A stretch of 64,000 nt of DNA from Colwellia sp. (GTDB taxonomy: Bacteria > Pseudomonadota > Gammaproteobacteria > Enterobacterales > Alteromonadaceae). Each line of letters opens with the position of its first letter. Position 1 is the first letter of the stretch. The notes under the pieces were generated by a model. That model searched no databases. It was not told the origin of the DNA and worked only from the letters and a program-made list of their open reading frames with translations. The position numbers and the translations under genes were made by a program. Shown piece after piece: positions 17,716 to 27,616 of this stretch. The stretch lies in NCBI RefSeq assembly GCF_013214175.1, contig NZ_JABSPA010000002.1:248001-312000 (forward strand). Direction: 5' to 3'.

Positions 17716-19380
17716 TTAAGCACCCTCCATCATTTTATCGTTTGCGGTATTTGGCGGTACTAATGGCCAAACATTTTCAGCGGCATCAATTTGTACTTGT
17801 AATAAGTAAGGACCGTCATGATCTAACATCTCTTCAACGGCAGCTTTAATTTCACTCTTTTTAGTGATCTTCTGTGATTTTATATCAAACGCCCGCGATA
17901 ACATGACAAAGTCAGGGTTATCTGATAAATCTGTTTCGCTTAATCGACCGTCAAAAAATAGGTCTTGCCACTGGCGAACCATGCCTAGCTTAGCGTTATC
18001 AATTAACACAATTTTCACTGGAATTTGGTAGCGTTTTATCGTGGCTAATTCTTGGATATTCATCATAATTGAGCCATCACCCGATACGGCAATAACAGTA
18101 TCGTGTGGACGTGATATTTGTGCGCCAATCGCTGCCGGTAAACCAAAACCCATGGTACCCATGCCAGCACTGGTTAAAAAGTTGCTTGGATCATTAAAAG
18201 CCATATGTTGTGCTGCCCACATTTGATGTTGGCCAACATCGGTAGTTACACAAGTGTTACTTGGCATAAGATCACTAACCGTTTTTAATACCGCAGGGGC
18301 ATAGATATTATCGCCTGGGTGATCATAGCGCCAAGCAAAATCAGTTTTCATTTGCTGTAATCGTTGTTGCCAAACTGAAATTTCTAAATTAGTGGTTAGT
18401 AAGGGTAAGTTCCCTTTTAAATCACCTAAAATGGCAGCATCCGCGGTACGACGTTTATTAATTTCAGCGGTATCAATATCAAAATGAATTACTTTAGCGT
18501 TAGGAGCAAACTCGTCTAGTTTACCGGTCACTCGGTCATCAAAACGAGCGCCAACAACTACTAATAAATCACTTTCCTGCACCGCAATATTGGCAGCCTT
18601 TGTGCCATGCATACCTAACATGCCAAGGTAGTTTTCATTATCCGGGTTAATTGCGCCTAAACCTTTTAATGTTGAAACACTCGGCATACCGGTTTTTTCA
18701 GCAAACTCACGTACTTCTTCTACCGCGTTTGCCATGCCAACACCACCACCTACGTATAAAATAGGTTGTTTAGCATGGGTTAGTAATTCTAGCGCTTTAC
18801 TGATATCAGCAAGGGGTAATTGCACTTTGTTTTTTAAGTGAGACAGTTTGTCTAGACGTTGTGTTACTTCAGCTAACTGTATATCTTTTGGAATATCAAC
18901 AAGTACTGGACCGTGACGACCTTCCAAAGCAATTTCAAAGGCTTGATGTAATACTTTTTCCAGTTCATTAATATCGGTTACTTGGAAAGAGTGTTTAGTA
19001 CAGGCAAGCGATAAACCAAAAATATCAATTTCTTGGAAGGCATCACTACCCATAGCCGCAGTTGGTACTTGCCCGGTGATGGCAACAACCGGAATTGAAT
19101 CGGCAAGCGCATCGGCAAGGCCGGTAATCAAGTTTGTTGCGCCTGGGCCTGAAGTGGCGAAACAGACACCAACAGTACCGGCGGCACGAGCATAACCAAC
19201 AGCAGAAAATGCTGCTCCTTGTTCATGTCGGCATAGAAAATGTTTTACATCACTGTCGTATAAAGCGTCATAAATAGGCATTATGGCGCCACCAGGGTAG
19301 CCAAAAACGTGCTGTACGCCATGGTCTTTTAACACTTCAAATAATAATGAGCTGCCTGTTAGCGTTTTACTCTCGGTCAT
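17716..19380 (-). CDS. ilvG: Acetolactate synthase II large (catalytic) subunit
   Basis: TPP- and FAD-dependent enzyme condensing pyruvate with pyruvate or 2-oxobutanoate. It has 554 residues (E. coli IlvG 548) and is uninterrupted, unlike the frameshifted ilvG of E. coli K-12. Key parts: the catalytic Glu in [17 protein letters not shown] near residue 50, [27 protein letters not shown], and the TPP/Mg motif [15 protein letters not shown] with [11 protein letters not shown] near residues 430-465. First structural gene after the ilvL leader and attenuator, about 90 nt upstream. Confidence 0.97.
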   Translation of the reverse strand: MTESKTLTGSSLLFEVLKDHGVQHVFGYPGGAIMPIYDALYDSDVKHFLCRHEQGAAFSAVGYARAAGTVGVCFATSGPGATNLITGLADALADSIPVVAITGQVPTAAMGSDAFQEIDIFGLSLACTKHSFQVTDINELEKVLHQAFEIALEGRHGPVLVDIPKDIQLAEVTQRLDKLSHLKNKVQLPLADISKALELLTHAKQPILYVGGGVGMANAVEEVREFAEKTGMPSVSTLKGLGAINPDNENYLGMLGMHGTKAANIAVQESDLLVVVGARFDDRVTGKLDEFAPNAKVIHFDIDTAEINKRRTADAAILGDLKGNLPLLTTNLEISVWQQRLQQMKTDFAWRYDHPGDNIYAPAVLKTVSDLMPSNTCVTTDVGQHQMWAAQHMAFNDPSNFLTSAGMGTMGFGLPAAIGAQISRPHDTVIAVSGDGSIMMNIQELATIKRYQIPVKIVLIDNAKLGMVRQWQDLFFDGRLSETDLSDNPDFVMLSRAFDIKSQKITKKSEIKAAVEEMLDHDGPYLLQVQIDAAENVWPLVPPNTANDKMMEGA

Positions 19381-19470
19381 GATGATTCCAACTTTTATCT
19401 TGTTAAATTCTATATTTCCAGCAGTTTGTTTAATAAAATATAATGAAATAATTTAGTAAAAAAGTGCTAA

Positions 19471-19550
19471 AAGAAAACCCTCGGTTCTTGCGAAGCGAGG
19501 GTTTGTTATTTGTTTGGCTGCTTTTCTTTAGCTCAACAAAACCCTCGAGA
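19471..19550 (-). promoter_or_regulatory. ilv attenuator: terminator and alternative antiterminator
   Basis: On the minus strand, arms AAACCCTCG (19496-19504) and CGAGGGTTT (19475-19483) enclose an inner TTC-GCAA-GAA stem-loop (GNRA tetraloop) and run into TTTTCTTTT: an intrinsic terminator just before ilvG. A second CGAGGGTTT (19539-19547), overlapping the end of the leader ORF, can pair with the same AAACCCTCG as antiterminator. A further hairpin inside the leader ORF (GTGATT ... AATCAT, CTCG ... CGAG) can sequester that segment. This is the textbook attenuation layout; the model is inferred from base pairing. Confidence 0.88.
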
Positions 19551-19607
19551 TGATTTAATAATCACCACGACGAGAAGGTTAATAATAATTGAGTTAAATT
19601 TTTGCAT
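19533..19607 (-). CDS. ilvL: ilv operon leader peptide
   Basis: 24-codon ORF, ATG at 19607 and TGA at 19533-19535. The peptide starts MQKFNS, then III-N-LL-VVV-II, then KSSRGFC. Ten of its 24 residues are Ile, Leu or Val, packed in runs, as needed to stall the ribosome when any of the three is scarce. AAAGAGATAAG serves as ribosome binding site. The stop lies within the antiterminator segment, right for coupling. The sequence differs from the enteric IlvL, but role and place match. Confidence 0.9.
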   Translation of the reverse strand: MQKFNSIIINLLVVVIIKSSRGFC

Positions 19608-19681
19608 CTTATCTCTTTGCTTGTTTTATTTTGCGTCATCTGATTATTGTTTCATCTGCTCAGAGTCGCTTACTTATTAAA

Positions 19682-19711
19682 TTAGTACCATAGCTCTAAT
19701 CCTTTGTGCAA
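19682..19711 (-). promoter_or_regulatory. Candidate ilvL/ilvG promoter
   Basis: TTGCAC (19706-19711) and TACTAA (19682-19687) with an 18-nt spacer, about 75 nt upstream of the leader ATG. The match is moderate; the start site is not determined. Confidence 0.4.
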
Positions 19712-19773
19712 GTCTTTTTGTTATAGCTTTTTTGTACAGTAATTGGCAATAGGTAATAAACCCATTTAACTTC

Positions 19774-20037
19774 ATACCAAGTTGATTAAGTTACTTCCCA
19801 CTCAGCGAGAATTAAAATTCTTTAAGGCAAGGCATTGATTACAGAGAATGGCTATTCCCTTGTCAAAATCAATAACGTAGCTTTGAAGCCTTTTAAACTC
19901 GCCCTTGGGAGCTTGTATGGAAAGTGATAACGGCACAAATATATTTGGTTTAGAATAACTAGATCTGTATAAATTTTGCTTGTTCTAACTCACCAAACAA
20001 AGCTCTGAGTTGGGAGTAAATTTAACCAAATTGGTAT
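19774..20037. mobile_element. MITE-like element, copy A (264 bp)
   Basis: Begins ATACCAAGTTGATTAAGTT and ends with the inverted equivalent ...TTGGTAT; about 30-33 bp of the two ends are imperfect inverted repeats, including CCCACTCAG near one end and CTGAGTTGGG near the other. No ORF of note. The whole length aligns with the element at 41859-42121: shared ATCAATAACG, CTTTTAAACTCGCCCTT and TTGTTCT blocks at matching offsets. It lies between the ilv promoter and comM. No clear target-site duplication. Called MITE-like from TIRs, size and a second copy. Confidence 0.8.
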
Positions 20038-20083
20038 TATTTGAACTACACTGGAAAAATGGAATCAATAAAATGGAACTTTT

Positions 20084-21607
20084 ATGTCGCTTTCTTGTGT
20101 GTACAGTCGAGCAAAAATTGGTCTTGAATCTCCCTTAGTTTCAGTTGAAGTTCATCTTGCCAATGGTCTACCGGCATTCAATATTGTTGGTTTACCGGAA
20201 GCCTCGGTGAAAGAGTCCAAAGATAGAGTCCGTAGCGCAATTATCAATTGTGGTTATGAATTTCCCGCCAAACGAATCACCATCAATTTAGCGCCAGCGG
20301 ACTTGCCCAAAGAAGGCGGGCGCTTTGATTTACCTATTGCCGTGGGAATTCTTGCCGCTTCTGAACAATTGCCGCCAGTAGATTTATCCCAGTATGAATT
20401 TGCCGGGGAACTGGGTCTATCGGGTGAACTACGCGCTATTGTTGGTGAAATCCCTGTCGCCATGGCCTCTAGCCAAAGCCAGCGGACCTTGATAATCCCC
20501 ATGCAAAATATTGAGCAAGCCAGTTGGGTCAAGCAAGCAAAAATTCATGGCATTAGCCACTTAACCCAGCTATTTCCTCACTTTGCCGGTCAACAAGTTT
20601 TACCTTTAGTCACTGAGCAGGAGGTTGCGCAAGAGTTACCTGAGCAAGAGCTTGATATGAGTGATGTCATGGGCCAGCCCCTAGCAAAGCGAGCTTTAGA
20701 AATTGCTGCTAGTGGTGGGCATAATTTATTATTTATCGGTCCTCCGGGTACAGGGAAAACCATGTTAGCCAGTCGTTTAGCGGGAATTTTACCGCCGATG
20801 ACCGAGCAAGAAGCGCTGGAAGTTGCTGCCATTCAATCGATTAGCCATCAAGAGCTTAGTCGTAAGTCTTGGTTTACTCGACCATTTAGGGCACCACATC
20901 ACACGGCTTCGTCAGCGGCTTTAGTCGGCGGCGGCAGTCAGCCGCAACCGGGAGAAATTTCTTTAGCGCACAATGGTGTACTGTTTTTAGATGAGTTGCC
21001 TGAGTTTGAGCGGAAAGTGTTAGACGTTTTACGTGAGCCAATGGAATCGGGGGAGGTCACTATTTCCCGAGCTCTGCACAAGCAATGTTTTCCGGCGCGT
21101 TTTCAACTGATTGCCGCGATGAACCCTAGCCCGACCGGATTTTATAACGATAAGCGCAGTACACCAGAGCAAGTACTAAGATATTTGAATCGGCTATCAG
21201 GGCCGTTTCTCGACCGAATTGATATTCAAATTGAAGTGGCCAGATTACCTCGGGGTACGTGGGCGCAGAGCAGTCAAAAAAATGAAGCCAGTGCGCAGAT
21301 ACAGCAGCGAGTGCAAGTATGTCGGGGTATTCAGTTACAAAGACAAGGCAAAGCCAATGCTCTTATCAGTAGCCGTGAGTTAAAACAATATTGCCGGCTA
21401 ACGGCCGATGATAATGAATTTTTAGAGTTGGCGGTAGAGAAATTGGGTTTATCAACTCGAGCACACCATAAGATTTTAAAAATTGCCCGTACCCTAGCCG
21501 ATATGGAGCAATCAATTGAAATTCACCGTAAACACTTAACCGAGGCGTTATCTTACCGGGCGATGGACAGACTTTTACGTCATCTGACGAGAGCTATTGC
21601 TGTTTGA
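20084..21607 (+). CDS. comM: ComM/YifB family magnesium-chelatase-like AAA+ ATPase
   Basis: Hexameric AAA+ helicase that promotes branch migration during natural transformation. It has 507 residues, the usual length. The N-terminal S5-like/LonC-type domain covers about 1-170 (ENTRY: SRAKIGLESPLVSVEVHLANG), Walker A is FIGPPGTGKTML near 221, Walker B is GVLFLDELPEF near 305, and the C-terminal Mg-chelatase subdomain (LSTRAHHKILKIARTLADM) is at about 460-480. Its place next to the ilv operon matches E. coli yifB. It has no competence genes beside it here. ComM in the genome is compatible with uptake of homologous DNA, relevant to the diverged gene tails noted elsewhere in the window. Confidence 0.95.
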   Translation: MSLSCVYSRAKIGLESPLVSVEVHLANGLPAFNIVGLPEASVKESKDRVRSAIINCGYEFPAKRITINLAPADLPKEGGRFDLPIAVGILAASEQLPPVDLSQYEFAGELGLSGELRAIVGEIPVAMASSQSQRTLIIPMQNIEQASWVKQAKIHGISHLTQLFPHFAGQQVLPLVTEQEVAQELPEQELDMSDVMGQPLAKRALEIAASGGHNLLFIGPPGTGKTMLASRLAGILPPMTEQEALEVAAIQSISHQELSRKSWFTRPFRAPHHTASSAALVGGGSQPQPGEISLAHNGVLFLDELPEFERKVLDVLREPMESGEVTISRALHKQCFPARFQLIAAMNPSPTGFYNDKRSTPEQVLRYLNRLSGPFLDRIDIQIEVARLPRGTWAQSSQKNEASAQIQQRVQVCRGIQLQRQGKANALISSRELKQYCRLTADDNEFLELAVEKLGLSTRAHHKILKIARTLADMEQSIEIHRKHLTEALSYRAMDRLLRHLTRAIAV

Positions 21608-21622
21608 GTTAACCCGTTTTTT

Positions 21623-22522
21623 TTAATCTATTGAGTTAAAAAAAGCTTTAATCAGCGGCTGCGCCTTTGATTGATTCAAACAACAAACGCCGAGTTCAAA
21701 TGGTTCTATTTCGCCGATATTAGCGAGATTAGTGACTCTATCTTTTACCGGGCTGTTATCCACCACCACTTGCGGCACTATGCCAACACCACAACCTAAA
21801 GCAACCATACTGACCAAGGCTTCGTGCCCTGAAACCGTTGCGTAAATCATCGGTTTTCCTTGCTGCTTTTTCCGATACCAGAGATCAAAGCGTTTTCGTG
21901 CGGCGCCGTGTTCAGGCAAAATTATCGGAATTTCTGACCAAGTAAGTACCTTCTTACTCAGCTGTTGCTGGACCTTACAGGCCATTGTTGGTGCAATTAC
22001 CGCCATGGCTATGGTATCTAAGTGATGAAAATAAACACTACGCGGTAGTTGCTCGGGGGCAGCCGCGATAGCAAAATCTACCGATTTATTTTGCACTTGT
22101 TCAAGGGCATCTGCGGCATCACCCGTGGTTAACATGATCTCTACCAAAGGGTAGCGAACTCGAAATCGTTCCAGCAAAGGCGGTAAATGGCTATACGCAG
22201 CAGTAACCGAGCAGTAAATATGTAGCTTTCCGGTTAACTCTACTTGTTTGTCTGCAAGTGATTGCTTGAAACCATGCCACTGTTCAAGCTGCTGCTCAGC
22301 ATAGATTTTGAATTTTTTGCCGACATCGGTAAGTACCACAGTGCGATTGTCACGATGCAGTAACTCGCCGCCTACTTCCTCTTCAAGTCGTTTGATTGCT
22401 CTGCTGAGGGTCGATGGGCTGATGTGATGTGCTTGTGCAGTTTTACCAAAATGCAAACTTTGGCTCAAATGCGTAAACATCGATAGTGCTTTTTGATCCA
22501 TGAATTGCTCCAAATGTTTCAT
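21623..22522 (-). CDS. ilvY: IlvY, LysR-type activator of ilvC
   Basis: LysR-family regulator, 299 residues (E. coli IlvY 297). The N-terminal winged helix-turn-helix is about 10-65 (LSQSLHFGKTAQAHHISPSTLSRAIKRLEEEVGGELLHR); the effector domain covers about 95-295. IlvY activates ilvC when acetolactate or acetohydroxybutyrate accumulates. It is transcribed divergently from ilvC, 158 nt away, with TTGC/GCAA dyads between them, as in E. coli. Its 3' end is convergent with comM, 15 nt apart. Confidence 0.95.
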   Translation of the reverse strand: MKHLEQFMDQKALSMFTHLSQSLHFGKTAQAHHISPSTLSRAIKRLEEEVGGELLHRDNRTVVLTDVGKKFKIYAEQQLEQWHGFKQSLADKQVELTGKLHIYCSVTAAYSHLPPLLERFRVRYPLVEIMLTTGDAADALEQVQNKSVDFAIAAAPEQLPRSVYFHHLDTIAMAVIAPTMACKVQQQLSKKVLTWSEIPIILPEHGAARKRFDLWYRKKQQGKPMIYATVSGHEALVSMVALGCGVGIVPQVVVDNSPVKDRVTNLANIGEIEPFELGVCCLNQSKAQPLIKAFFNSID

Positions 22523-22523
22523 G

Positions 22524-22569
22524 TTGCAAAAAACGCAACGTAGTGGTGCGAATATATCACTTTTTGCAA
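22524..22569. promoter_or_regulatory. IlvY-type operator region between ilvY and ilvC
   Basis: A dyad TTGCAAAAAACGCAA (22524-22538) abuts the ilvY start, and a second TTGCAA half-site lies at 22564-22569. Tandem TTGC-N-GCAA operators in the divergent ilvY-ilvC gap are the known IlvY arrangement. Binding is inferred from position and pattern. Confidence 0.6.
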
Positions 22570-22680
22570 CGTTATATCTAGGGTATGGTGTTTACATTGA
22601 AAAAAGCATTGTAAAAAGAACAGTCAGCAAGCTGACTCGATTAATAACTAATTTTTAGAACCAAATTCAGAGGAACCAGC

Positions 22681-24162
22681 ATGAGCAACTATTTTAATAC
22701 CTTAAGCTTACGTGAAAAATTAGGCCAATTAGGCCAATGTCGTTTTATGAAGCGTGAAGAGTTCAGCGATGGTTGTAACTTCATCAAAGACTGGAACATT
22801 GTCATTGTTGGTTGTGGTGCTCAAGGTTTAAACCAAGGTTTGAACATGCGTGATTCTGGTTTAAATATTTCTTATGCATTACGTGATGGTGCAATTAGCG
22901 AAAAGCGTCAATCATGGCAGTGGGCTACTGAAAATGGTTTTACAGTTGGTAACTATGCTGAATTGATTCCGCAAGCTGATCTAGTATTAAACTTAACACC
23001 TGATAAACAACATACTTCTGCCGTTACTGCGGTAATGCCATTGATGAAGCAAGGCGCTACGCTTTCTTATTCACATGGTTTCAACATTGTTGAAGAAGGT
23101 ATGCAAGTTCGCCCTGATATCACTGTTGTTATGGTTGCACCTAAATGTCCAGGTACTGAAGTACGTGAAGAATATAAACGTGGTTTTGGTGTGCCAACAC
23201 TAATTGCGGTTCACCCTGAAAATGATCCACAAGGTAATGGCTTAGCGATTGCTAAAGCTTACGCTAGTGCTACTGGTGGTGATAGAGCCGGTGTTTTACA
23301 GTCTTCTTTCATCGCTGAAGTTAAGTCTGACTTAATGGGTGAGCAAACTATTCTTTGTGGTATGTTGCAAACGGCTGCGGTATTAGGTCATAAGCAATTA
23401 ATCGCTCAAGGTATGAACGCAGCTTACGCACGTAAATTATTACAGTACGGTTTAGAGACTACTACTGAAGGTCTTAAACATGGCGGCATCACTAATATGA
23501 TGGACCGTTTATCAAACCCAGCTAAAATCAAAGCGTTTGATATGTCAGAAGAATTAAAAGTGATTTTACGTCCATTATTTGAAAAACATATGGATGATAT
23601 TATTGAAGGTCGTTTCTCTGAAACTATGATGGCTGATTGGGCTAATGATGATATTAACTTATTAACATGGCGCGCAGAAACTGCTGAATCAACCTTTGAA
23701 TTAGCGGCAGATTGTGAAACAGAAATTACCGAACAAGAATATTACGATAAAGGTATCTTTGTTATTGCCATGATCAAAGCCGGTGTTGAGTTAGCATTCG
23801 AAGCTATGGTTGCTGCTGGTATCGTTGAAGAGTCTGCTTATTATGAGTCACTTCATGAAACGCCATTAATTGCTAACTGTATTGCACGTAACAAGTTATA
23901 TGAAATGAACGTAGTAATTTCTGATACTGCAGAATACGGTAACTACTTATTTACTCACGCAGCAGTACCTCTTCTTGAAGAGTACACGGCTAAGTTAACA
24001 TTAGAGCAATTAGGTGAAGGCCTAAAAGCTAGCTCAAACAATGTTGATAATGCACGTTTAATTGAAGTGAATGAAGCTATTCGTAGCCATGGCGTTGAAG
24101 TGATTGGTAAAGAGCTTCGTGGTTACATGACTGATATGCAAAAAATTGCTAGTGCAAAATAA
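22681..24162 (+). CDS. ilvC: Ketol-acid reductoisomerase, class II (long form)
   Basis: NADPH- and Mg-dependent enzyme that isomerises and reduces acetolactate or acetohydroxybutyrate in valine and isoleucine synthesis. The 493 residues match the long class II form of E. coli (491). The Rossmann motif is [18 protein letters not shown] (about 42-60); the two C-terminal knotted domains follow, with the metal-binding region around [15 protein letters not shown] (about 218-232). Codons and the strong TTAAT-rich 3-base pattern look like those of a highly expressed gene. Divergent from ilvY, and followed by an intrinsic terminator at 24197. Confidence 0.97.
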   Translation: MSNYFNTLSLREKLGQLGQCRFMKREEFSDGCNFIKDWNIVIVGCGAQGLNQGLNMRDSGLNISYALRDGAISEKRQSWQWATENGFTVGNYAELIPQADLVLNLTPDKQHTSAVTAVMPLMKQGATLSYSHGFNIVEEGMQVRPDITVVMVAPKCPGTEVREEYKRGFGVPTLIAVHPENDPQGNGLAIAKAYASATGGDRAGVLQSSFIAEVKSDLMGEQTILCGMLQTAAVLGHKQLIAQGMNAAYARKLLQYGLETTTEGLKHGGITNMMDRLSNPAKIKAFDMSEELKVILRPLFEKHMDDIIEGRFSETMMADWANDDINLLTWRAETAESTFELAADCETEITEQEYYDKGIFVIAMIKAGVELAFEAMVAAGIVEESAYYESLHETPLIANCIARNKLYEMNVVISDTAEYGNYLFTHAAVPLLEEYTAKLTLEQLGEGLKASSNNVDNARLIEVNEAIRSHGVEVIGKELRGYMTDMQKIASAK

Positions 24163-24196
24163 TACTCCTCTTTTCAAGTAGAGTTGGTTAATCAAT

Positions 24197-24234
24197 AAAA
24201 ACGGCAGATGAAGTTAAATTCAATGCCGTTTTTT
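24197..24234 (+). terminator. Intrinsic terminator after ilvC
   Basis: AAAAACGGCA (24197-24206) pairs with TGCCGTTTTT (24224-24233) and is followed by further Ts. The loop is 17 nt. Confidence 0.85.
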
Positions 24235-24288
24235 ATTGCCAATAATATTCAGATTAAATATAAATAAAGCCTAAACAAGGAACTACCT

Positions 24289-24603
24289 ATGTCAGAGTTT
24301 AAAGAAGTTACCGTTACTAAAGCAGCCAGTGTTTATTTTGATGGCAAAGTCACCAGCCGTAAGCTCACCTTTAACGACGGTAGTTTTAAAACCTTAGGTA
24401 TCATGATGCCGGGTGACTATAAATTCGCTACCGCGGAAAAAGAGTTAATGGAAATTACTGCCGGTGAATGTGAAATATTATTGGCTGGCTCTGATACTTG
24501 GCAAAACATTAGCGCAGGCCAATCTTTTAACGTTGCAGCGAATAGCTCCTTTGAAATCAGAGCTAAAACCTTAGTAGATTATTGTTGTACTTATATAAGC
24601 TAG
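24289..24603 (+). CDS. ppnP: Pyrimidine/purine nucleoside phosphorylase PpnP (YaiE/DUF1255 family)
   Basis: Small cupin-like protein of 104 residues (E. coli 94). PpnP cleaves a broad range of nucleosides with phosphate to the base and ribose 1-phosphate. Visible family features: KAASVYFDGKVTSRKLTFNDGS at the N terminus, GIMMPGDYKFATAEKELMEI in the middle, and SAGQSFNVAANSSFEIR, then YCCTYI at the end. Single gene, with an ACAAGGAAC ribosome binding site and a terminator hairpin downstream. Confidence 0.93.
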   Translation: MSEFKEVTVTKAASVYFDGKVTSRKLTFNDGSFKTLGIMMPGDYKFATAEKELMEITAGECEILLAGSDTWQNISAGQSFNVAANSSFEIRAKTLVDYCCTYIS

Positions 24604-24626
24604 ATAAAACCCTCTATCATTAAAAT

Positions 24627-24662
24627 AAGCCTGTTGACCCTATGTTTACAGGCTTTAATAAA
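24627..24662 (+). terminator. Probable terminator after ppnP
   Basis: AAGCCTGT (24627-24634) and ACAGGCTT (24648-24655), followed by TAATAAAATTT. The T-run is weak. Confidence 0.55.
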
Positions 24663-24790
24663 ATTTAACCAATCAAAAACCTATCTTTAATATTATTTAA
24701 TTAGCAAAAAAACTTCCTAAGTGTTTCATTGTTGCTAGAACAATAACAGCTCACTACAACAACCTTTACCTAGGTAGGAATTAAATAATA

Positions 24791-25741
24791 ATGATGTCCT
24801 CTTCAGCACTAAGCCATTTATTCATTGGCACTATCGCTTTAATTGCGAGTTCAACTAGTCAAGCAACCTCTGATCTCACTAATGCCACTATCAGCAACAA
24901 TAATAGCAAAGTAATGTTCGATGATTTTAGCTATAAAACCTTAGCTGATGCGCAAAAAAATGGCTGGGTGCCTCGAACACAAGTGGGCCATCCAGGTATC
25001 AAAAATGCAACTTGGTGGGCAGAAGGTATTAGCTTTCATCCAGATCAAGCTAATGCTAATAATACTGTAATGCGTTTAACCTCTAAAACGGATGGCAGCG
25101 CTGAAAATACCCGTCATACACAAATATGTCATCAACGTAAGTATCTAGCAGGCACTTATGCCGCACGTGTTTACTTTAACGATCAGCCTGATTTTGGTCC
25201 GGATGGTGATGGCATAGTAGAAACTTTCTATACCATCAGCCCGCTAGAAGCACCCATGGATAAAAACTACAGTGAAATGGATTTTGAATACCTTGCCAAT
25301 GGTGGCTGGGGCGAGCAAGAGCATGTGTTGTTTTCAACCTCATGGGAAACATTTCAACTTGAACCTTGGACAAAAATAAATGCCTTTGATACTTATGTAA
25401 AAAGCTTGCAGGGTTGGAATACCTTAGTACTGCAAGTTTTTGATGACACAATTAAATATTATATTAATGGTCATTTGTTTTCTGAGCATGGCAGTGATGT
25501 TTATCCAGAAGTGGCAATGTCGGTAAACTTTAACTTATGGTTTATTCCTGAACAAATTGTTGCCAGTACTGAAATGCGTCAATATCATCAAGAGGTTGAT
25601 TGGGTGTACTTTAATGCAGATGAAAATTTATCTCATAAGGCCGTAATCAATGAAGTGGCAAGGTTACGTGCAAGTAATGTTAAACAACAAGACACTGTGC
25701 CACATAGGCAGCCAAAACTTGCTAGTTATTGTGGTTTGTAA
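24791..25741 (+). CDS. Secreted GH16-like glycoside hydrolase
   Basis: 316 residues with a signal peptide (about 1-26, ending SQATS). The body is a concanavalin-like jelly roll. The GH16 active-site pattern E-x-D-x-E appears as SEMDFEYL (Glu162 nucleophile, Asp164, Glu166 acid/base), with aromatic segments such as NATWWAEGISFHP and a C-terminal VDWVYFNADE strand. GH16 enzymes cut beta-1,3/1,4-glucans, agar, carrageenan or related algal polysaccharides; the substrate cannot be read here. It lacks carbohydrate-binding modules and ends soon after the catalytic domain. Single gene, convergent with the CadC-like regulator gene. A marine heterotroph lifestyle fits. Confidence 0.75.
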   Translation: MMSSSALSHLFIGTIALIASSTSQATSDLTNATISNNNSKVMFDDFSYKTLADAQKNGWVPRTQVGHPGIKNATWWAEGISFHPDQANANNTVMRLTSKTDGSAENTRHTQICHQRKYLAGTYAARVYFNDQPDFGPDGDGIVETFYTISPLEAPMDKNYSEMDFEYLANGGWGEQEHVLFSTSWETFQLEPWTKINAFDTYVKSLQGWNTLVLQVFDDTIKYYINGHLFSEHGSDVYPEVAMSVNFNLWFIPEQIVASTEMRQYHQEVDWVYFNADENLSHKAVINEVARLRASNVKQQDTVPHRQPKLASYCGL

Positions 25742-25823
25742 AACCCCAATCTAGTTATAATGAGGTAATAGTCATGGCGTTGCTGATAGCTTAGCTTTAT
25801 TACCCAGTTATTCAATAAGATGA

Positions 25824-27458
25824 TTAATTAACTTGATAGCTATTATTCTCTGCTAGCCAAGCGCTTACTTGGGCAATTAAGACATTACTTTTTGCTTTTA
25901 TTGCAATAGCTTTAGCTTGCTCGCCATAAGCTTTAGCTTGTTCTATCTGCTGTGCAGTCAGAGCTACTTGTGCTTGCGCGAGTAAAATAGCTACCTTATT
26001 AGTAGCAACACCATTTTGGTTCGCTATGGTGGTCGCTTGGCTGAAATAGTCTTGACCAAGTGTTTCTTTATCTTGGGCAAAGGCTATCAGCGCTAGCTCG
26101 ATAAGAGCACGGGTTTGCCCATAGCTACCTTTGAACTCTTTATGGTATTGCATTGCCGCTGCCAATAGCGGAATTGCCTGCTGATATTGTTGCTGTAAGC
26201 GTCTTATCTTTGCTAATTCTTCAAGAGCGTAAGCGATAAACAAGGTATCTTGGTATTGCTCTGCTAGTGTTTTTGTTAACTGAATATAAAGCTCAGCTTC
26301 GGTTAAATCATCACTAGCTTGCGAGTCATTTTGATATCGATGAATAATTAAGACACCTATCATTAAATGACTGCGAATTTCCTCTCTGTGCATTTGCTTG
26401 TGTCGCGCTTGGGAAATATTTACTTTCATTAAGGTAATACCTTGTTCGATATCACCACTATTAATATAACTTGCCGCCAGATAGCGACGTGCGGCCAATA
26501 AGTCAGTGTTGCTTTGCAGTGCAGTAGCGAAAAAGGTACTAGCTTGCAGGTATTCTCTTTGTAAATAAAGTTCAATGCCACGTGCAAACGCTTCATTACT
26601 AAAATTGCTTATATAGGGTTGTGACGTTTTGATAGCATCTGGGTCAAAGCGCAGTGCTATTTTTTGTACTAATTGTTCTAAAGCTGTGGCAATATCAGCG
26701 GCTAAAATCACCCCTTGTTCAACGCGCTGGCCAAGGTAAAAGCTATAATCTAATTGAAAGTCTTGTGGATAACCACGCAGCCGAGTTTGTACTAATAAAT
26801 CAACCTTTAACGCTTGGGCTAGTAGCGGTAACTTTTGAGAGTCAGAGTGTTGAAAATTTTCTTGATTAGCAAAGGGCAGTGACTGGAGTAACGCTACTCT
26901 TGGGATAAGTTGCAATTGACTACTTTTCTTTAAACCGGCAGATAAATAGTCCATGCCCTGTAAAGGCACCCAATCATGAATATCATCAGGCATATCATTA
27001 ATGATCGGTAAGAAAGCGACAGTAAATTTGGCTGCTTTGGTACTTGAATTATTACTAGCTAAAGAATAAACAACTAGGCCGATGATGGCGAGCAAGAGCA
27101 GTGCTGCTATTTGTACTAACGATGCTCGGTTAACTGGTTTACCAAAGAAGGAGTATTGCTTGCTAATGTCGTTGAGTTCGGCTGTCCACTGATAGCCTTG
27201 GCGTGGATAGGTTTTAATTACATGGCTGCCAAGTAAGTCACGAATCTCTTTTATGGATTGTACTAATACTTGCTCTTGCACCACCACATCGTGCCAGACG
27301 CTGGCTAATATCTCTTGTTTACTGACTATTTTAGCTTTATGAGTGATTAAGTATTTAAGTACTAATAACGTTTTTGCTCGGATACTAATTGTCTGACCAT
27401 CTTTAATCAACAGACCCGCAGTTAAGTTGAGCTCACTATCGTTAAAAATAAATCGCAT
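25824..27458 (-). CDS. CadC/ToxR-type membrane transcription regulator with periplasmic TPR region
   Basis: 544 residues. An OmpR/PhoB-type winged helix (about 1-97, with SIRAKTLLVLKYLITHKAKIVSKQEILASVWHDVVVQEQVLVQSI) is followed by one transmembrane helix at about 112-133. A long periplasmic part follows, with several TPR-like helical repeats (about 270-540). This one-component architecture is that of CadC-like regulators, which sense a periplasmic signal and bind DNA from the membrane. The TPR part suggests protein or peptide sensing. The gene is divergent from the stomatin/nfeD pair and convergent with the GH16 gene. Its target is unknown; regulation of one of these neighbours is only a guess. 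Confidence 0.83.
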   Translation of the reverse strand: MRFIFNDSELNLTAGLLIKDGQTISIRAKTLLVLKYLITHKAKIVSKQEILASVWHDVVVQEQVLVQSIKEIRDLLGSHVIKTYPRQGYQWTAELNDISKQYSFFGKPVNRASLVQIAALLLLAIIGLVVYSLASNNSSTKAAKFTVAFLPIINDMPDDIHDWVPLQGMDYLSAGLKKSSQLQLIPRVALLQSLPFANQENFQHSDSQKLPLLAQALKVDLLVQTRLRGYPQDFQLDYSFYLGQRVEQGVILAADIATALEQLVQKIALRFDPDAIKTSQPYISNFSNEAFARGIELYLQREYLQASTFFATALQSNTDLLAARRYLAASYINSGDIEQGITLMKVNISQARHKQMHREEIRSHLMIGVLIIHRYQNDSQASDDLTEAELYIQLTKTLAEQYQDTLFIAYALEELAKIRRLQQQYQQAIPLLAAAMQYHKEFKGSYGQTRALIELALIAFAQDKETLGQDYFSQATTIANQNGVATNKVAILLAQAQVALTAQQIEQAKAYGEQAKAIAIKAKSNVLIAQVSAWLAENNSYQVN

Positions 27459-27616
27459 AAAAGAACAGTTAAAGTTTAATTTAAGGAATAAGCAGCTATG
27501 TTGGCTTAATTTTACAGCGACTACAACTAAAGACTTGCTTTGCAGTTAACAGTCAATTAACGTGTTATCAGAAATAATTCTCAGTTGAATTCATATCATT
27601 AGAAGGAAGTTAATTC

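Noticed and set aside
22591..22680. A precise ilvC promoter
   Set aside because: Several weak -10/-35 pairs fit equally; I could not choose one from sequence.
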